Assembly (NCBI GenBank): GCA_030613245.1
Contig: JAUWMI010000002.1
Span: 107,711 to 171,710 of the forward strand
Direction of reading: 5' to 3'
Source: Candidatus Sumerlaeota bacterium
GTDB lineage: Bacteria > Sumerlaeota > Sumerlaeia > MWCT01 > JAUWMI01
Length of the DNA: 64,000 nt
The notes below the pieces were generated by a model. That model did not search any database. It was given only the letters and a program-made list of their open reading frames with translations, and was not told the origin of the DNA. Shown one piece after another: positions 9,750 through 18,274 of the stretch. The position numbers and the translations under genes were made by a program. The first letter of the stretch is position 1. Every line of letters starts with the position of its first letter.

Positions 9750-9965
9750 GTGAAGGGATTTACTCTGATTGAGTTTCTGGTGGTAATCCCCGTGATTCTC
9801 CTGCTTGGTGCTATCTGCATTCCAGGGTATCGGCACTGCCTGATCCGGGCAAAAGTTGTTGCGGGCAAACCACTTAGCAAGTCGGAGCATCTATTTGTGA
9901 TCAAACATTATCCGAATCTTGCCGCCACATTCGGAATCTCAATCAGGGAAGACCAAGAGGAATAG
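9750..9965 (+). CDS. Very short type IV pilin/pseudopilin-like protein
   Basis: 71 residues from the GTG at 9750, chosen because GGAG lies nine bases upstream; an in-frame TTG at 9732 is also possible. The N-terminus KGFTLIEFLVV is a textbook prepilin peptidase site (cleavage before Phe, Glu at +5) followed by a hydrophobic helix to about residue 22. The remaining 48 residues are far shorter than a pilin globular domain (usually above 100). It is either a minor pilin stub or a truncated gene. No other pilus gene is adjacent; the nearest pseudopilins are at 40-42 kb. Confidence 0.7.
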   Translation: MKGFTLIEFLVVIPVILLLGAICIPGYRHCLIRAKVVAGKPLSKSEHLFVIKHYPNLAATFGISIREDQEE

Positions 9966-10042
9966 CCGGGCTCCCAGCGATTCCGTGGCTTCGCCAGTTT
10001 TCCCTGTAGTGCACCTGGCTCATGGCAGTTTGCCCATTTATG

Positions 10043-10501
10043 TTACTGCTGCAAGGGAGTCTCGCCAGCGGCGGGTGAATTCTCTGTGTATCTGATGGCT
10101 GTCCCGCGAAGGAAATACAAATTGTATTTTCCTTGTTTCCAAGCAGGAAATGGGACGCGATCATCTATAGCGTAGCCTTGTGCCTTTTTCGTGAGTAGGC
10201 GTATGTCCTGGACCGCATCCGCGCCAAGTTTGCGTGCAAGGCGTTTCAGCTCCTCCAGCTGTTTGGCCTTTGTCTTTTCGTCTTTCGATGTGTTGCCCCT
10301 GGATTGAATGATGGCCACCTCTATGTGATGCCGACTAACTGTACCCACGTATAGGTCAATGGGTGCGGAGTTTGGCTTCGGAGGGAAGTGGGTAGTGGTC
10401 AGTCGCTTCAGTGAAGGAGTGTGGCAGGCCAGAGCGGCAAGAAGTATAATTGCCAGCGCTACAGCCGCACCAGACGATTTGCGGATTTCCTTCACACACA
10501 C
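10043..10501 (-). CDS. Predicted lipoprotein of unknown function
   Basis: 152 residues. A signal sequence ends in a lipobox LAALAC (about 21-26), so the mature protein would be lipid-anchored at Cys26. The mature part has a beta-strand segment (IDLYVGTVSRHHIEVAI), a charged helix (KTKAKQLEELKRLARKLGADAV), and a C-terminal strand region. The layout recalls small envelope proteins of the YbjQ/RcsF kind, where a Gly-Ala-Asp-Ala-Val segment follows a helix, but the match is too weak to name. It is a single gene. Confidence 0.7.
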   Translation of the reverse strand: MCVKEIRKSSGAAVALAIILLAALACHTPSLKRLTTTHFPPKPNSAPIDLYVGTVSRHHIEVAIIQSRGNTSKDEKTKAKQLEELKRLARKLGADAVQDIRLLTKKAQGYAIDDRVPFPAWKQGKYNLYFLRGTAIRYTENSPAAGETPLQQ

Positions 10502-10726
10502 ACCTTTTAAACGAATATCTTCATTTCTATAAGAACCTCAAACTTCTGTCAATACTCAATGCATGGCTGCGCCAAAGGTAAATGGCGTCGCGCATAATTT
10601 CCTTGATAAGACCCCCGAGATACACTATCGTTTTTTCTTAGTTGTAGCGCAATCCGAGAAAGACATCCAGGTTGCCACTGGCAGGTTTATGTGCCTGGAG
10701 CGCATTCAAGTGAGGCTAGCGTAGCG

Positions 10727-11251
10727 ATGGGACAACGGAAAAAGGTGTCAAATCTCCGCCTTTGGATCGGGATCGGCATCTTAATCCCGCTTCTGTTGGT
10801 ATTTGTCACTCTCAAGTCTAACCGCGTGAAGACGTATAGAATCACCTCCAATTCCATGTTCCCTACGCTGAGGGTAGGCGATTGCCTTTTTGTCAGTGGT
10901 AGCAAGCACTATCGTCCGCAGCGCAATGATATTGTGGCTTTTCAAAATCCGACAAGCAAAGGTGAGTATCTGGTCAAGCGTGTAGTGGCGATCCCGAACG
11001 ACCAGGTGGGCATTTGTAACAGACATCTCCAGGTTAACGGAACGATTTTGCAGGAGGGGGAAATCAACGGGCAGTTAATCGCATATAAAGACTTCAGTAC
11101 AGAAATAAAAAAGGACCATATTTTTGTACTCGGAGACAACCGAAATAACAGTTACGATAGTCTGGATTTTGGCCAGCTGGAGTATAGTAGCATTCTGGGT
11201 AAGGTAACGTACATATACTGGCCGCTGAAGCGTGTTGGTGCAGCAAGGTGA
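10727..11251 (+). CDS. lepB: Signal peptidase I
   Basis: 174 residues from the ATG at 10727; an upstream in-frame GTG at 10691 would add 12 residues without hydrophobic character. One N-terminal membrane helix (about 11-28) precedes the catalytic region in the periplasm: nucleophile Ser in NSMFPTL (about Ser43), general base Lys in LVKRVVAIPND (about Lys84), and the box GDNRNNSYDSLDFG. It removes signal peptides from Sec and Tat substrates. The short single-helix form resembles enzymes of many Gram-positive and candidate-phylum bacteria rather than the E. coli form. Confidence 0.92.
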   Translation: MGQRKKVSNLRLWIGIGILIPLLLVFVTLKSNRVKTYRITSNSMFPTLRVGDCLFVSGSKHYRPQRNDIVAFQNPTSKGEYLVKRVVAIPNDQVGICNRHLQVNGTILQEGEINGQLIAYKDFSTEIKKDHIFVLGDNRNNSYDSLDFGQLEYSSILGKVTYIYWPLKRVGAAR

Positions 11252-11378
11252 CAGGCATGCGTAATTGGACTGAGCGGGTTAACTGGATGAGAAACAAGGA
11301 ACCGTTATGGCAAGGGATGTGTGACCCAAAAGGCTACGCGGCTGATCATAGATTTGTGTTGTTTCCCAAGGCGAAACA

Positions 11379-12326
11379 ATGAGCAAGATACGCAAGGTCA
11401 ATCCAGGCCGAGGTGTTCCCCACTCTGATAATGCAGATGCATTCGTGTCAAAGGGTGTGGCTGCACTGAGGAACGAGGCCTTTGAGGAGGCGGTGGAATA
11501 TTTTCGTTCTGCATTAAAGTTGGCGCCATTTCGTCGTGATGTCCGTGAGCTGCTGGCCATGGCGCTAGACAATTGTGCCATCGCGGAGGTAGAGGAAGGC
11601 GAGGAGGATATGGCGGTGGAGGAGGCCAAGGCTGCCAAGCATCCCTCTCGCATTACTATTCGGACGGGCATCTGGTTGTTTGTGTTTGGATTTCTGTGTC
11701 TGAGCACAATGGCTTTTTTTGTATTTTACAGTGAAAACATCAGGGAGTTCATCCAGAAGTTCGCGTGGGCAAAGGAAGCGGTTAACCCTGTTGAGAAGCA
11801 GGTGAACGTTCTATACAATACGGCGGAGATTTACCGGAATCAAAATCGGTATAACGAGGCGATTGCCTCTCTGGAAAAGGCTCTGGATCTCAATCCGCCT
11901 AATAAGAAGGTGATCGAAGATCAGCTTGCTCTGGTGTGTTTTGAACAGGGGGAGTCTTCCTATCGAGCGAAGAACTACACGAAAGCGCTGGAAAGCTACA
12001 AAAAGGCGGTGAGCTATAACACCCACGTAACCGATTATCATTACAACGTGGGATGGGCCCAGTATATGATCGGCAGAGATAGTCAGAACAAGGGCCGTCC
12101 GTATGTGAAATATTACCGCGAGGCGATTAAGGCGTTTACGAACGCACTGAAAATTGATTCCGGACATGTGCGTTCTTATAGTGCGCTAGCGCGGGTGTAT
12201 GTGCGGATGAACAATCCTGAGGAGGCAGCGAAGAATTATCGGAAGGTCATTGAGATTGATCCAGATAGCCCGGAGGCCCAGCGCGCCCGAAGCCAGATTG
12301 AAAGTATGCTGGGCAAGTCTGTGTGA
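11379..12326 (+). CDS. TPR-repeat membrane protein
   Basis: 315 residues. A cytoplasmic N-terminal TPR-like pair (about 20-80, ALRNEAFEEAVEYFRSALKL) is followed by one membrane helix (about 98-120, WLFVFGFLCLSTMAFFVFY), then a periplasmic TPR array (about 145-310). Canonical repeats are RYNEAIASLEKALDLNP, NYTKALESYKKAV and PEEAAKNYRKVIEIDPDSPEA. It is probably a scaffold for protein complexes; the partner is unknown. rpe follows 58 bases later on the same strand, suggesting cotranscription but no clear functional link. Confidence 0.85.
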   Translation: MSKIRKVNPGRGVPHSDNADAFVSKGVAALRNEAFEEAVEYFRSALKLAPFRRDVRELLAMALDNCAIAEVEEGEEDMAVEEAKAAKHPSRITIRTGIWLFVFGFLCLSTMAFFVFYSENIREFIQKFAWAKEAVNPVEKQVNVLYNTAEIYRNQNRYNEAIASLEKALDLNPPNKKVIEDQLALVCFEQGESSYRAKNYTKALESYKKAVSYNTHVTDYHYNVGWAQYMIGRDSQNKGRPYVKYYREAIKAFTNALKIDSGHVRSYSALARVYVRMNNPEEAAKNYRKVIEIDPDSPEAQRARSQIESMLGKSV

Positions 12327-12384
12327 GGAGTGGCTGATCGGGTGCTTGTAAATCCGGGGCCGGGAGGTCAAGCAGGTTAGCAAC

Positions 12385-13116
12385 ATGGAAACTGCACATC
12401 GCCGCAAGAGACGAACACGATCATTCCGCTTTCCTGCACCGGGTGAGGTAATTATTGCACCGTCGTTACTGGCGGCGAATTTCGCGGAATTAAAGCAGGA
12501 TCTCCGGCGCATTAGGCGGGCACGTTGCGAGTGGGTTCACCTGGATATTATGGATGGCCACTTTGTGCCGAATCTCACCTTTGGCCCGTGTGTGGCCGAA
12601 GCTATTCACCGCGCGATGCCGAACATGTTCTTTGACGCCCATCTGATGGTAGAGAGCCCTGAGGCCTACATTAACCCATTCGCGAAAGCCGGTGTTAAGT
12701 TGCTCACGATTCATCAAGAGTGTTGTCCGGAAATCGGACGTGTGATCAAAGCCATTAAGAAGACAGGGCTGAGGGTTGGGGTTTCCATCAAGCCAAAAAC
12801 TGCACTCGCGAAAATAGAGTCTGTATTAGACCGAATTGATCTGGTGCTCATTATGACGGTGGATCCAGGATTTGGCGGCCAGGCGCTGATTCCTCCGACC
12901 TTGAGCAAAGTGCGGCGATTGAACTTAATGCGCAAGGCAAAAGGGCATCGTTTTGTCATTCAGGTGGATGGTGGAATTGACCAGTCAACTGCGCCGCTTG
13001 CCGTGGCTGCGGGCGCTGAGGTGCTAGTTGCTGGAACCGCAGTATTTGAAAATGGAAGGGTGACTGAAAACATTCAGGCGCTCCGTAACAGCATTTCTGC
13101 CGCATTATCCACCTAG
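12385..13116 (+). CDS. rpe: Ribulose-phosphate 3-epimerase
   Basis: 243 residues, with about 20 more at the N-terminus than usual (METAHRRKRRTRSFRFPAPGE, basic). Family motifs are IAPSLLAANF, HLDIMDGHFVPN (metal His and catalytic Asp), FDAHLMVE, MTVDPGFGGQ and VDGGI. It interconverts ribulose 5-phosphate and xylulose 5-phosphate in the pentose phosphate pathway. The start is that of the open frame; no later Met precedes the first strand. Confidence 0.95.
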   Translation: METAHRRKRRTRSFRFPAPGEVIIAPSLLAANFAELKQDLRRIRRARCEWVHLDIMDGHFVPNLTFGPCVAEAIHRAMPNMFFDAHLMVESPEAYINPFAKAGVKLLTIHQECCPEIGRVIKAIKKTGLRVGVSIKPKTALAKIESVLDRIDLVLIMTVDPGFGGQALIPPTLSKVRRLNLMRKAKGHRFVIQVDGGIDQSTAPLAVAAGAEVLVAGTAVFENGRVTENIQALRNSISAALST

Positions 13117-13207
13117 CAATACATCTGATCTTTTCCCCACATGTTACCCATTGGCAGACCGAAAGGGCTGCGTTGATTGGGCAGCACAAAATTCATTATA
13201 GGATGGA

Positions 13208-13235
13208 GTAGGGGTTCAAAATTTTGAACCCTTAC
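13208..13235. repeat. GTAGGGGC-type palindrome, copy 3
   Basis: Near-perfect 28-base palindrome with ends GTAGGGG / CCCTTAC and a core TTCAAA|TTTTGAA-type, different from the other copies. It sits 54 bases before the chosen start of the TIG-domain gene. Confidence 0.85.
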
Positions 13236-13288
13236 CAATGGGCACATATATACTCAGTGTTGACGTATCATGCCAGGAAGGGTTTCGA

Positions 13289-14203
13289 TTGTTTGGCGTT
13301 CTTTCCATGCGATTATGCTCCTGCGTACGGTTCTGCATTGCAGGGCTCTTATTATGTATGTGCCTTTCAGGCAGTGACGGGTTTTGCATCGCAAGCAGCG
13401 AGCGTACCTCACCACAGAGCGCGAAGGAGGCATTCTCTCTTACCGATCTGGAGATGGCAATTCTGGTTGATGCTGAGACAACTGTTTTTATTGATACGAG
13501 TTACTATGTCTCCATTGAGAATCTGAATGATCTCTTATCACCTGACGTTACGCATTGGTTTGACTACATTGGGGAAGGGGGAGGCACGGCAGTCTTGGAT
13601 CTCGCCACGGGATTTTTTAAGCCCGAGCGCCAGGACCTGACGCATCTACTGCACCTCTGGCGTGGGCCATACGTCAGCTTTGCATCCGAGCGTGTCTCGC
13701 TGTCGGGTGCTGGTTACGATCCGGGCACGCTGCTCGACTTTTGGTGGCACCCGTATTACCTGTTCTCTCCTGCCGGGCTGGTGCGGTCGCCGTCCATGAG
13801 CATTACGCAAGAGTTGTATGGCGATGTCTTTGATGCGTGGGCCATCGTTAGCCTCGGCCCGGATGGGATAAAAAGTAGCGACGACATTATCCGGCAGTTC
13901 GGTGTTCCGCCAACCACGCTGATTATTACGTCGCTGTCAACCCCTCAGGCAACATATGGAAATCGTGTGACGATGCGCGGTTATAATTTCGGAGCTTCCC
14001 AGGGCACCAGTCAAGTGGTTTTGAACGGAGTGCCGGTTTCCACAGTGGAGAGCTGGACATCACGGGAAATCATTTTTCGGGTAACTGAGGGAATGGCCAG
14101 TGGGAACATTGTAGTTGCAGTTGGTGGGTATGAAAGCACACCCGTCGGACTAATGGTTCTTCCTCCATCGTCCAACGTAGCATTATGGTTTCTCTACCAA
14201 TAG
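13289..14203 (+). CDS. Secreted IPT/TIG-domain protein with GspG-like segment
   Basis: 304 residues from a TTG at 13289, preferred because AGGAAGGG ends eight bases upstream; an ATG at 13238 abuts palindrome copy 3 and an ATG at 13307 has no ribosome site. A hydrophobic Cys-rich signal sequence (CIAGLLLCMCLSG) is followed by a middle region with WRGPYVSF and, further on, SLGPDGIKSSDDI, both resembling the C-terminal part of type II pseudopilins. An immunoglobulin-like IPT/TIG domain (about 215-295, ATYGNRVTMRGYNFG) ends the protein. It is probably an envelope or secreted surface protein. Function not recognised. Confidence 0.75.
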   Translation: MFGVLSMRLCSCVRFCIAGLLLCMCLSGSDGFCIASSERTSPQSAKEAFSLTDLEMAILVDAETTVFIDTSYYVSIENLNDLLSPDVTHWFDYIGEGGGTAVLDLATGFFKPERQDLTHLLHLWRGPYVSFASERVSLSGAGYDPGTLLDFWWHPYYLFSPAGLVRSPSMSITQELYGDVFDAWAIVSLGPDGIKSSDDIIRQFGVPPTTLIITSLSTPQATYGNRVTMRGYNFGASQGTSQVVLNGVPVSTVESWTSREIIFRVTEGMASGNIVVAVGGYESTPVGLMVLPPSSNVALWFLYQ

Positions 14204-14323
14204 GGGACATTGCGCTTTGGGACCGTGAAGGAATTTCTGATTTTGTAATATTGCGTACATACGTGCGTCGGGCAAGTTGCTTATTGTTCTATACATAGAA
14301 CTTAGCAAAAGGTGGCAAGAACT

Positions 14324-15154
14324 GTGGAATCAAAACGCGAAAAGCTGACCGCCTTACAGGGCACATTTAAGCAGTATGGCACAGCGTTGGTTGCCTATTC
14401 TGGAGGTGTGGATAGCACATTCCTTCTCAAGGTGGCAACTGACACGCTTGGGCGCGAGAATGTACTCGGAGTTACCTCGAAATCCGAGACACTGTCGGAA
14501 GAAGAATTTCGCCAAGCGATGGAGATTGCTCAGCACCAGAATTTTAATGTACAGGTTATCGAGTATTCCGAGCTAGGGATTGACGGGTTTGCCAACAATA
14601 CGCCGCAGCGCTGTTATTTTTGCAAGAGAGAGCTTTTCGGGCGCTTGCGCCAGATGGCTGATACGCAGAACATTGCCGTCATCATGGACGGATGCAATTA
14701 TGACGATCTGGACGACTTTCGCCCCGGCATCAAGGCGGCGCAAGAGGCTGGCGTGGTAAGTCCGCTCAAGGCCTGTGGCCTGACTAAGGCCGAGATTCGG
14801 GAGCTTGCGTGTGAGATGGGTTTGCCAAATTGGGACAAGCCGTCGTGCGCATGCCTTTCGTCACGATTTCCATACGGGACAGCGATTACCCGCGAGCGCT
14901 TGAAGATGGTAGGCGAAGCAGAAAGGTTTCTCACGCGACTGGGCTTGCCGCAACTGCGCGTACGCTACCATGACGCTATCGCCCGCATCGAAGTGCCCCC
15001 TGATAGCCTCGCTTTCCTGCTCGAGCCCGACGTTCGTGAGGCTGTTTTATATAAGTTCAGAGACGTGGGATTTACCTACGTAGCGCTCGACCTCCAGGGT
15101 TATCGTACCGGCAGTATGAATGAGACAATGTTTGTGGATGAATACCCGAGCTGA
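14324..15154 (+). CDS. larE: ATP-dependent sacrificial sulfur transferase LarE family
   Basis: 276 residues from the GTG at 14324, which has AAAGGTGG eight bases upstream; a GTG at 14312 is also in frame. The PP-loop ATPase motif AYSGGVDSTFLL lies near residue 25, with CYFCKRELFG near 100 and KPSCACLSSRFPYG near 175; one Cys of the last motif corresponds to the sacrificial sulfur donor of LarE. The family thiolates a pyridinium-type mononucleotide to build the nickel-pincer cofactor of lactate racemase and relatives. larB, larC and larA are not adjacent, so the role here is open. The extra Cys (CAC) next to the donor Cys is notable. Confidence 0.88.
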   Translation: MESKREKLTALQGTFKQYGTALVAYSGGVDSTFLLKVATDTLGRENVLGVTSKSETLSEEEFRQAMEIAQHQNFNVQVIEYSELGIDGFANNTPQRCYFCKRELFGRLRQMADTQNIAVIMDGCNYDDLDDFRPGIKAAQEAGVVSPLKACGLTKAEIRELACEMGLPNWDKPSCACLSSRFPYGTAITRERLKMVGEAERFLTRLGLPQLRVRYHDAIARIEVPPDSLAFLLEPDVREAVLYKFRDVGFTYVALDLQGYRTGSMNETMFVDEYPS

Positions 15155-15338
15155 TAGAAATTATTACTCAGAGTACCACATATTTGTGTCGCTGTATGAC
15201 TTATTAAAGCTCCACGCAAAGCCGCAAAGAAGATGGGAAATTTGCGTTCCCGGCGTCTTTTCGGGAGATTTAAAATCTGTAAGCTATTTTGTGCTCTTAT
15301 TAATAACTGAATCGTCGGAAGAATGAGGATGTATTCGT

Positions 15339-16286
15339 ATGAAAAATGAATGTTCGCGACGTGAATTTCTTAAGCAGATCGGCATAGGCGCAGCCGCACT
15401 GGGCTTCCTTCCTAGCACCTTTGCCAAACAAATTGTGAGTGCGGAAGGGACTACAGTGCCGCAAACCTCAACGGCCGCGATACCGGACATTGTGGTAGCT
15501 GAGGGGAAAGACCCCGCGGCCATGGTCAGGGCTGCGATTCAACATCTTGGTGGCATGAGTCGTTATGTCAAGGCGGGCGACATCGTGGTGGTCAAGCCGA
15601 ATATCGGATGGGATAGACTGCCAGTCCAGGCAGCCAATACGAATCCTGATGTCGTGGCTGCGGTCGTGCGGCTGGCTTTGGAAAGCGGAGCAAAGGTAGT
15701 GAAGGTCTTCGACAATCCGGTCAACAATGCAATGAGCTGCTATAAACGCAGTGGCATTGAAGACAAGGCAAAGGCCGCAGGTGCTCAGGTTAAATTTATG
15801 GACGATCGCTTTTTTGCCATGGTGCGATTTCCAGAAGCAAAGTTCCTGAAGCAATGGCCAGTCTATCGCGAAGTTCTTGAGTGCGACTGTTTGATCAATG
15901 TCCCCATTGCCAAGCATCACAATAGCTCAGGGCTGACTATGGCATTGAAGAACCATATGGGAGTCATCGGTGGGAATCGGGGAAAGATTCATACGCAGCT
16001 GCACCGCGCTATTGCCGATCTTGGTGCACAGTTTAAGCCACGGCTCACGGTACTGGACGCCTATCGAATCCTCGTGCGCAACGGGCCCACAGGTGGAAGT
16101 CTGCAGGACGTTAAATTTGAAGGCAAGTGTATTGCCGGCACGAACCAGGTGGCTGTTGATGCTTACGGAGCTACGTTATTTGGCCTGAAGCCGGAGCAGT
16201 TGGAATACCTTGTGCTGGCCAAGGAATATGGGCTTGGGGAGATTGATTTGCAGAAATTGCAGATCAAAAAGGTCGAGGCAGCATGA
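15339..16286 (+). CDS. DUF362-domain protein with Tat signal
   Basis: 315 residues. The N-terminus CSRREFLKQIGIGAAALGF is a twin-arginine signal. The DUF362 domain (about 50-300) contains VVVKPNIGWD, INVPIAKHHNSSGLTMALKNHMG and an AVDAYGATLFG segment. GAGGAT precedes the ATG. Its last four bases overlap the start of the NapH/NapG-like gene (ATGA), showing translational coupling. DUF362 proteins are often found with or fused to ferredoxins and may be redox enzymes, but no reaction is established. Confidence 0.9.
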   Translation: MKNECSRREFLKQIGIGAAALGFLPSTFAKQIVSAEGTTVPQTSTAAIPDIVVAEGKDPAAMVRAAIQHLGGMSRYVKAGDIVVVKPNIGWDRLPVQAANTNPDVVAAVVRLALESGAKVVKVFDNPVNNAMSCYKRSGIEDKAKAAGAQVKFMDDRFFAMVRFPEAKFLKQWPVYREVLECDCLINVPIAKHHNSSGLTMALKNHMGVIGGNRGKIHTQLHRAIADLGAQFKPRLTVLDAYRILVRNGPTGGSLQDVKFEGKCIAGTNQVAVDAYGATLFGLKPEQLEYLVLAKEYGLGEIDLQKLQIKKVEAA

Positions 16287-17878
16287 TTCATCTGCGTCGG
16301 GCGTCGCAACTTCTTTTCCTCGCATTTTTTATCTATCTGGTCATCAACACGCAGGCCAAAATTGTTGATACCCTCTATGACATACGCTCGCCGTTTTCCG
16401 TCCACCTGTTTTTTACCTCTAATCCGCTGACGTTTCTATCCGTGGTTGCTTCAACCAAGCAGATCATTGCAATAAACTATTTGCCGATGCTCGTTCTGGT
16501 GGGACTTGCCCTGGTTTTCGGACGGTACTTTTGCGGATGGATCTGCCCCCTGGGGACGTGTATTGATGCGTCGGCGCATATAGTTAGGCCACGGCCAGGC
16601 TCTGGCCGGCCATCGGGCAAAACAGCCCACAGCGTTAAGTTCTACGTCCTGTTGGCACTTCTACTGGTTGCCCTGCTGGGTATGAACCTGGTGGGCTTTC
16701 TGGATCCCATTACAATTATGATGCGTAGCACCACGTACTCGTTGCTTCCTTATAGCGAGCTGCTTGTGCGCGGTGCGCTGGACCCGTTGTACAATGTGCC
16801 GGTGGTAAACCGGGTCTCCGAGCCGGCGTATAGTTTTCTTAAGCGGACGGTATTGACCTTCTCGGAGCCATATTATCAGAACGCTTTTCTATTCTTCTGT
16901 TTGTTTCTGCTCGTGCTGGGGCTTACGGCGGTGCGCAAGCGATTCTGGTGCAGATACGTCTGCCCGCTGGGTGCATTTTATGGATACGTGGGGCAGGTAG
17001 GTGTGGTGCGACGCCGTGTGGATGAGAAGTGCACGCAATGCGGACTCTGTGAGAAACAATGCCGGATGCGGTCAATCAAAGAGCCAGCAGAGTTGTTTGA
17101 TCATCGCGAGTGTATTCAATGCATGGAATGCCAGGCCATCTGTCCGGTAGATGCAATTCACTATTCTCCACGACCGCGTCGGGGCGTTGCGCACGATACA
17201 GCGATTGACCTGAGCCGTCGCGGATTTATCAAGACTGTGGGAATTTCCATCCTTGTCTTTCCTCTGTTCAGGGTGGGTCAACGCAAGATTATCGCCAGTG
17301 AGTTTCTCATCCGACCACCCGGCGCAGTGCCAGAGCCTGAATTCCTTCAGAAATGCATTCGGTGCGGGGAGTGTATGCGGGTTTGTCCGGGAAATGCCCT
17401 GCATCCGACGCTTTTCCAGTCTGGGATGGAAGGGCTCTGGACGCCAATCGTAATTCCGCGCCTGGGGTACTGCGTTTATGATTGTGCGTTGTGCGGAACC
17501 GTGTGCCCCACGGGAGCCATTGAGGCGCTCTCACTGCCGGCAAAAAAGATCACGTGCATTGGAACTGCTTACTTCGACCAAAATCGCTGCATACCGTTTG
17601 ACGAACTGCAGGATTGCAGCGTGTGTGAGGAGGCGTGTCCAGTCTCGCCTAAGGCGATTAAATTGGTACCCACTGAGGTCGTTGATGATAAGGGGAACCA
17701 TAAGGTGATTAAGCAGCCGTACATGGTTGAAGAGGAATGCATCGGTTGTGGGATTTGTGAGACTAAATGTCCGATTGAGGGGACCTCGGCTATTCTGGTG
17801 ACCTCACGTAATGAATCCCGCGCAGCTCGAGCGCAGGGGGCGCAGACTGGCGGCGTGCTTGAGGGTAGTTTTTACTAG
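16283..17878 (+). CDS. Fused NapH/MauN-like and NapG/MauM-like polyferredoxin
   Basis: 531 residues. The first part (about 1-300) is a NapH/MauN-type membrane ferredoxin: five or so hydrophobic helices, the CGWICPLGTCID and CRYVCPLGAFYGY motifs, then two 4Fe-4S motifs (CTQCGLCEKQC, CIQCMECQAICP). At about 310 a twin-arginine-like motif SRRGFIKTVGISIL begins a second, exported-type part (NapG/MauM-like) with four further Cys clusters (CIRCGECMRVCP, CALCGTVCP, CSVCEEACP, CIGCGICETKCP). It would carry electrons from the quinone pool across the membrane to a periplasmic acceptor, perhaps the DUF362 protein. The fusion of two normally separate genes is unusual. Confidence 0.9.
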   Translation: MIHLRRASQLLFLAFFIYLVINTQAKIVDTLYDIRSPFSVHLFFTSNPLTFLSVVASTKQIIAINYLPMLVLVGLALVFGRYFCGWICPLGTCIDASAHIVRPRPGSGRPSGKTAHSVKFYVLLALLLVALLGMNLVGFLDPITIMMRSTTYSLLPYSELLVRGALDPLYNVPVVNRVSEPAYSFLKRTVLTFSEPYYQNAFLFFCLFLLVLGLTAVRKRFWCRYVCPLGAFYGYVGQVGVVRRRVDEKCTQCGLCEKQCRMRSIKEPAELFDHRECIQCMECQAICPVDAIHYSPRPRRGVAHDTAIDLSRRGFIKTVGISILVFPLFRVGQRKIIASEFLIRPPGAVPEPEFLQKCIRCGECMRVCPGNALHPTLFQSGMEGLWTPIVIPRLGYCVYDCALCGTVCPTGAIEALSLPAKKITCIGTAYFDQNRCIPFDELQDCSVCEEACPVSPKAIKLVPTEVVDDKGNHKVIKQPYMVEEECIGCGICETKCPIEGTSAILVTSRNESRAARAQGAQTGGVLEGSFY

Positions 17879-17898
17879 CAGTACGGAATAAGGGCTAG

Positions 17899-18159
17899 AT
17901 GTATATGATCGCCGTATCGCCAGTGATTGCCCTATTGATCTGCGTTGGTTCCGGCGTAATTGTCTTTGTGCTGCTAATGGTAAGAAACCGCAATTGGAGT
18001 TTCTCGGATCTCCTGTCAGCTCTTTTCGTTACGTACGACTTCCAAAATCCCGTCAAATGGTACATTCTTGCGGCGTTTGTGACCATGGTGCTCGTCTTCT
18101 TTTGTTTGTTCGCAGCGATATTCCCTGGCAGCGAAAAGCCCTTGTTTCGCATTCAGTAG
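17899..18159 (+). CDS. Small two-helix membrane protein
   Basis: 86 residues with two hydrophobic helices (about 4-27, VSPVIALLICVGSGVIVFVL; about 51-74, KWYILAAFVTMVLVFFCLF) around a polar loop. It starts 20 bases after the polyferredoxin stop with AAGGG upstream, so it is probably the third gene of the DUF362 operon and may anchor or assemble that complex. No family recognised. Confidence 0.6.
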   Translation: MYMIAVSPVIALLICVGSGVIVFVLLMVRNRNWSFSDLLSALFVTYDFQNPVKWYILAAFVTMVLVFFCLFAAIFPGSEKPLFRIQ

Positions 18160-18274
18160 GTTGGTGCGCCGCTGGTAAGATTGCCGTTGTCGGGTCGTAC
18201 AAGTTCCGCGGCAAATACAGAGGCCGGATCATGCGGATGTTCTGGATAACTTCAGGGATGGCGCTTGGTATGGT

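Noticed and set aside
11252..11378. Riboswitch in the leader of the TPR gene
   Set aside because: No conserved aptamer motif could be matched by eye.
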